IMG/VR virus record: IMGVR_UViG_3300039191_000701
Location: 1 to 26,023 of that record
Source of the DNA: a virus
Strand: one strand, 5' to 3'
DNA: 26,023 nt
The translations under genes were made by a program, and so were the position numbers. A model generated the notes under the pieces. That model saw only the letters and a program-made list of their open reading frames with translations, searched no databases and was not told where the DNA came from. Below are positions 22,788 to 26,023 of the stretch, one piece after another; positions within the stretch are counted from its first letter, which is position 1, and each line of letters begins with the position of its first letter.

Positions 22788-23014
22788 TGCGCGCCCCTCC
22801 CATCTTGATCCCGCTGCGGGGCGGTTCGGGTTGGCTGCCGTGCGTCGATGACCACCAGCAGAACGCGGGCGTCTTCGCGTTCCTGTTCCGTCTCGCCATG
22901 CTGAGCGAGCACATTGCAGGCAAGCCAGACTAGGTGGTCGCTGTGATGCGCGACATCGGCGATCACGGCGCGGGCTTCCGCGAGGCGGTCAGCGGGCCAG
23001 GTTGACTTGTACAT
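22784..23014 (-). CDS. Small hypothetical protein (76 aa)
   Basis: The ATG at 23014 overlaps the last base of the HTH gene stop (TGATG), and its own stop overlaps the nuclease ATG, so it belongs to the early operon. The product begins MYKSTWPADRLAEARAVIAD, has a central HSDHLVWLACNVLAQHGE helix, and a basic C-terminus (TAPQRDQDGRGAQ). The open frame extends upstream to 23593 but that part is Arg/Pro-rich shadow over the HTH gene and the control region. No family is recognised. Confidence 0.65.
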   Translation of the reverse strand: MYKSTWPADRLAEARAVIADVAHHSDHLVWLACNVLAQHGETEQEREDARVLLVVIDARQPTRTAPQRDQDGRGAQ

Positions 23015-23271
23015 CACCGGCGCCCTCCGGCACGGCGGCGCCGCGGGGCGGCCTGCTCCTGTTCCTCCAACCAGTCCTCGACTGCGGCGCGGCGGTAATA
23101 GACCTTGCGCCCGGCGCGCACGCAGGGCGGGCCGGTGCGTTGGGCCTCCCAGCGGCGCAGAGTGTCGACTGACAGGCCGAGTTCCAGCGCCAGGTCGAGA
23201 CGGCTGATCCAGCCGACCAGCAGCTTGCGGGCTTTTTCCTTCGATTCTGGCATCGATCCGAGATGCGGCAT
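23014..23271 (-). CDS. Excisionase-like HTH DNA-binding protein
   Basis: An 85-aa protein with a MerR/AlpA-type helix-turn-helix: ISRLDLALELGLSVDTLRRWEAQRTGPP (about 22-49), then the wing VRAGRKVYYRRAAVEDWL, and a basic tail (PRRRRAGGRR). This pattern is shared by excisionases and phage regulators. It is the first gene of the early operon and is divergent from the integrase, the usual place for Xis. GGGAG lies 6 bases before ATG 23271; the ATG at 23253 is a weaker alternative. It may both assist excision and control the 66-bp leaders upstream. Confidence 0.75.
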   Translation of the reverse strand: MPHLGSMPESKEKARKLLVGWISRLDLALELGLSVDTLRRWEAQRTGPPCVRAGRKVYYRRAAVEDWLEEQEQAAPRRRRAGGRR

Positions 23272-23347
23272 GGGTGTCTCCCTGTTCTGGCCCCGTGACT
23301 GGTCGTGTCGGGGGGCGTTTGCAGAGATCAGTGAGCGCAGAGGCGAA

Positions 23348-23413
23348 GGGGTGGCGGCGAGGCGCAGGGTGGCGCAAAGGCGGGCCCCTTCGTGCCACCC
23401 CTTGTTTTATTGG
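23348..23413 (-). repeat. 66-bp leader repeat, arm upstream of the HTH operon
   Basis: Read on the minus strand it matches the segment at 23730-23795 at 59 of 66 positions. It begins CCAATAAAACAAGGGGTGGC and ends GCCGCCACCCC. It lies 76 bp before the HTH gene start and has the same orientation to that gene as its partner has to the integrase. It probably holds a shared promoter or binding site. Confidence 0.7.
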
Positions 23414-23729
23414 GTTATCTTGAGTTTTACGGGTCAGGTGGGGCGAGCCTTCGCTGCGCGGCCTGTGGTTGTGGGGGATGCGAAACGCAGGCCGAAGCTG
23501 CAAACACCCGCGAACACCGGGATTTACAGGTGATTTACCGGCATTGGCGGGCAAAGAGGGGGTGGCACCCGGCATGGCACCCCTGCCACCCACTGAATTT
23601 GTTGGAGATTTACAAAATCGGCGGGTTCCGGGGCGTTGATTCCGGGTCTTTCGGCATCGTTTAGCGCGCGTCAGAGGTCAGTGGTCGCAATCGCTATTTC
23701 CGACGACCGCCCCGCCCAGCGCCAGATGG
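23414..23729. other. Control region between integrase and early operon, no gene
   Basis: I see no credible gene in these 316 bp. They hold an inverted pair GGGTGGCA (23560-23567) and TGCCACCC (23584-23591), with another TGGCACCCC between, repeating the word found in the 66-bp arms. GATTTAC occurs at 23521, 23532 and near 23612. A 17-base segment at 23672-23688 matches 23322-23338 at 14 positions. These could be integrase arm sites, excisionase sites or operators. Confidence 0.5.
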
Positions 23730-23795
23730 CCAGTAAAACAAGGGGTGGCACAAAGGGGGCGACCTTTCCGCCACCCTGCGCCTCCCCGCCACCCC
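23730..23795 (+). repeat. 66-bp leader repeat, arm upstream of the integrase
   Basis: Inverted partner of 23348-23413, with 59 of 66 bases equal. It begins CCAGTAAAACAAGGGGTGGC and ends CCCGCCACCCC. It lies 69 bp before the integrase start, nearly the same distance as the other arm to the HTH gene. The pair thus gives two divergent genes the same leader. Confidence 0.7.
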
Positions 23796-23864
23796 GTCCT
23801 CCATGCTTGCCTTGATAGTACGGCGAAACCACGCCTCATGTCGGATGCAAGGAGGACAGAACAC

Positions 23865-25130
23865 ATGGCCGAACGCACCAAGCTGACCGAGAAAGTACTC
23901 CGCGAAGCCGTGCCCATCGTTGGGCGCGATTACCAGATTTTCGACACCGACGTGCGCGGGTTCGCGGCCTGCATCTATCGCGGCGGCGGGCGGGCCTTCA
24001 CGCTCGACTATCGCCACGCCGGGCGGCAGCGCCGGATGACCTTCGGGCGCTGGCCGGAATGGCCGGTATCGGCGGCACGCGAGCGGGCCAAGGAAATCCG
24101 TCGCGAGATCGATGCCGGGGCTGACCCGTTGGCCCAGCGCGGGGCGCTGCGCGAAGCGCCGCGTGTGAACGATCTGATCGAGCGCTACTGCGCCCAGCAT
24201 CTGCCAAAATTGGCAGAACGCAACGCCGCCGACCAGCGCGCCTCGCTGGCCAAGCTGGTGGCCCCGGTCTGGGGCCGGAAACTTGTGACGGAAATCACCT
24301 CGACCGACGTCGACAAGCTGCTGAACAAGGTGGCTGAGGGCAGAGCGCGACCGCACAAGGAAAAACCCAACAACCGGGCGCGAAAGCTGCAGCCCGCAAA
24401 GCCCACGCCGGTGCGCGCCAACCGGATGGGAGAGGTGTTGCGCAAGATGTTCACGCTGGCGGTGGAATGGGGCTGGTGCACCGACAACCCCGCCCAGCGC
24501 TTTCACCGCCGCATTGAGACGCCGCGCGAGCGATTCCTGTCCAAGAAGGAAATCACCAGTCTGGGAGCCGCACTGGATGCGGCGGAGGACCGGCGAGCTG
24601 CCGACATCATCCGGATGTGCATGCTGACCGGCGCGCGGCTGGGCGAGGTGCGGCAGGCGCGGTTCGAACAGTTCAACCTTGAACATCTGAGCTGGTCAAA
24701 ACCACCGATGATGACAAAACAGCGCCGTGCGCATCGCGTGCCGATCTCGGATGAGACCGCCGCCATCGTGCGCCAGCGCCAGCTGTCGGTGCCAAGCGGG
24801 ACACCGTGGCTGTTCCCCGGTGATACGCCCGGCCAGCCGGTGCAGGAGGTGCGGCGGTTCTGGGCGCAGATCCAGAAGCAATGCGCGCTGCAGGACGTGC
24901 GGATCCACGACCTGCGCCACACCTTTGCCTCCCTGCTGGTCAGCGGCGGAGCTTCACTGGAAATGATTGGTAAACTGCTGGGCCACAGCCAGACGCAGAC
25001 CACGCTGCGCTATGCGCATCTGATGGATTCGCCCCTGCGCGCGGGGGTTGATGCCGTCGCCAGTGCGTTCCGGCCGAAGCCACGGCTGGTTCATGGCGCG
25101 GATGAGCCGGGTGACAAAAAGTCGGCCTGA
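23865..25130 (+). CDS. Tyrosine-type site-specific integrase
   Basis: A 421-aa phage integrase. Residues 1-90 form an arm-binding/DUF4102-like N-terminal domain (IFDTDVRGFAACIYRGGGRAF, FGRWPEWPVSAARERAKE), followed by a core-binding domain. The catalytic domain shows R in LTGARLGEVR (about 258), HDLRHTFAS (about 347-355), LLGHSQTQTTLRY with the nucleophile Tyr near 383. I chose ATG 23865 because GGAGG lies 9 bases ahead. The longer open frame from 23745 is the control repeat read as protein. It catalyses integration and excision. The attachment site is not identified. The gene ends 25 bp before a convergent hypothetical gene, with a GATCCGGATC palindrome between. Confidence 0.93.
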   Translation: MAERTKLTEKVLREAVPIVGRDYQIFDTDVRGFAACIYRGGGRAFTLDYRHAGRQRRMTFGRWPEWPVSAARERAKEIRREIDAGADPLAQRGALREAPRVNDLIERYCAQHLPKLAERNAADQRASLAKLVAPVWGRKLVTEITSTDVDKLLNKVAEGRARPHKEKPNNRARKLQPAKPTPVRANRMGEVLRKMFTLAVEWGWCTDNPAQRFHRRIETPRERFLSKKEITSLGAALDAAEDRRAADIIRMCMLTGARLGEVRQARFEQFNLEHLSWSKPPMMTKQRRAHRVPISDETAAIVRQRQLSVPSGTPWLFPGDTPGQPVQEVRRFWAQIQKQCALQDVRIHDLRHTFASLLVSGGASLEMIGKLLGHSQTQTTLRYAHLMDSPLRAGVDAVASAFRPKPRLVHGADEPGDKKSA

Positions 25131-25155
25131 CGCGGCTCGGCACGGATCCGGATCA

Positions 25156-25755
25156 TCATGCATCCTCTCGTCGCAGGGCTCTCCAGATCGGTGTGATCCG
25201 CCGCCGAATGCTGCGGCTGTCGGGCATCTTCTTGCCGTCCGTCTGATCCGCGAACCAGTCCTGCATCTCGGCCACCAACTCGGCTTGGGTCGCGGGCAGC
25301 CCGTGGTCGTGAATGCGCAGCATCAAGGCAACCGTCATCCCCTCCCAGTCATAGGATTTTGACGCGCCAGGCCCAGCCGCCACGCGCCGAACCATATCGT
25401 TTTCCTCTTCAAAGGCATGGACCTCCTCAGCCAGGATCAGCATGTCAGCCAAACCAACGGAGAGTCCGTCTGGGGGATCCGTAATCAGCATCCAGTCGTG
25501 GCGGGCCAGAGGCTGGATGCGTCGCATGACGCCTTCAGAAGGGCCGGTGCCACACCGACGGAATAGCGGGAGCAGTTCCATAGGCGACAGCACGACCATG
25601 TCTGCAATGATTTCTTCGCCACAGCGAACAGGGGCGATCCCTGTCAGGATGCGGAATCTGCCTGTATGTGCCCAACCGGCGATGTCAGCGATATTGCAGC
25701 CCCAGCGTGCTGAGGCTTCCTGAAGGGTGAAAAATACGCGGGGCGGCAGGGCCAT
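25156..25755 (-). CDS. Hypothetical protein with HTH-like N-terminus (199 aa)
   Basis: The N-terminus FFTLQEASARWGCNIADIAGWAHTGRF (about 9-35) has the look of a MerR-type helix-turn-helix. A strand-rich middle (MVVLSPMELLPLFRRCG, RHDWMLITDPPDGL) and a C-terminal helical part (LPATQAELVAEMQDWFAD, SRSIRRRITPIWRAL) follow. A strong GAGGAGG lies 8 bases before ATG 25755. Such proteins occur beside integrases in alphaproteobacterial genomes, but no function is known. It may belong to the prophage or be the first host-side gene. Confidence 0.7.
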   Translation of the reverse strand: MALPPRVFFTLQEASARWGCNIADIAGWAHTGRFRILTGIAPVRCGEEIIADMVVLSPMELLPLFRRCGTGPSEGVMRRIQPLARHDWMLITDPPDGLSVGLADMLILAEEVHAFEEENDMVRRVAAGPGASKSYDWEGMTVALMLRIHDHGLPATQAELVAEMQDWFADQTDGKKMPDSRSIRRRITPIWRALRREDA

Positions 25756-25968
25756 GGCTGAAACCTCCTCAAAATGAACCGAGGATGATCTGAGCTCAAA
25801 CCGCCTGCAGCCCGCGACGCGACGGCGCAGGGTAATTGTCTGGGTGGAACGACCTGGCGGGCGTTAACGCGCCTCTAGCGGCCGAAATTGTTTTTCCGAT
25901 ATACCGCGAGTCCTCGGGAAACCGGATTTTGAGTTGACGCTGGCAGGCCATGCGATTCATGTGGGGCC

Positions 25969-26023
25969 ATGATACGTCCCGGTTTTCTGTCCCAAGCAGA
26001 TCGTCGCACCCTTGAGGCTTGTG
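25969..26023 (+). CDS. Start of an IS630-family transposase (partial)
   Basis: From ATG 25969 the frame reads MIRPGFLSQADRRTLEAC and runs off the window. This matches the usual N-terminus of IS630-family transposases (LSQADRRDLEACVRRQ type), an HTH segment that binds the element ends. The IS end must lie shortly upstream, possibly near the GAGTTGACGC at 25931, but I cannot fix it without the other terminus. The 175 bp between the hypothetical gene and this point hold nothing else I recognise. Confidence 0.7.
   Translation, partial: MIRPGFLSQADRRTLEAC

Noticed and set aside
23015-23593. Longer N-terminus for the 76-aa early protein
   Set aside because: The extension overlaps the HTH gene and the control region and is Arg/Pro-rich; the ATG at 23014 fits the 1-bp stop/start overlap.
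23745-23864. Longer N-terminus for the integrase
   Set aside because: It translates the 66-bp control repeat; the ATG at 23865 has a GGAGG site at good distance and starts the family-like sequence.

Overview
The window is most of the left and central part of a lambda-like prophage in a high-GC alphaproteobacterium. Protein style points to Rhodobacteraceae (Paracoccus/Rhodobacter type), but this is judged from family resemblance and base composition, not from a marker gene. Apart from a small plus-strand cluster, a DUF262 gene and the integrase, the phage genes read on the minus strand from about 23.3 kb down to 0.1 kb, in early-to-late order.

Layout, right to left along transcription: the start of an IS630-like transposase at the right edge (25969 on); a hypothetical gene (25156-25755); a tyrosine integrase (23865-25130, plus strand); a 593-bp divergent control region with a 66-bp inverted repeat in front of each flanking gene; an early operon with 1- to 4-bp overlaps (excisionase-like HTH, small ORF, VRR-NUC nuclease, winged-helix replication protein with an internal iteron-like array, C5 cytosine methyltransferase, conserved hypothetical).

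Next comes a cargo block (about 10.8-19.5 kb) that looks like a defence island. It holds a DUF262/DUF1524 (GmrSD-type) protein, a divergent 1631-aa Type ISP restriction-modification enzyme with a translationally coupled Cys-rich secreted protein, and a DEDDh exonuclease-BRCT fusion. Further left are two tandem ParB-methyltransferase fusions (7784-10368) with a recognisable promoter and an upstream repeat array, a lower-GC patch with a DUF2846-like lipoprotein beside a truncated DUF3489-like gene, and a plus-strand cluster of seven small genes (5307-7097).

The packaging and head module follows: small terminase, GpA-type large terminase, gpW-like joining protein, lambda-type portal and an S49 head protease. 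The protease is cut near position 121 by what looks like the end of an IS21-family element. Both edges therefore carry insertion sequences and the morphogenesis operon is broken, so the prophage is probably not a complete inducible phage.

The most notable points are: (1) the C5 methyltransferase, whose C-terminal half reads as family-like protein in two frames, with codon use and stop/start coupling favouring the frame that is not joined to the catalytic half; (2) iteron-like 23-bp repeats and a perfect 19-bp palindrome inside the replication gene; (3) the duplicated 66-bp leaders of the integrase and the excisionase-like gene; (4) the repeat array in front of the twin methyltransferases; and (5) the Cys-rich secreted protein coupled to a Type ISP enzyme. 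No rRNA, tRNA or CRISPR array was seen, and no CI/Cro-type repressor was recognised.
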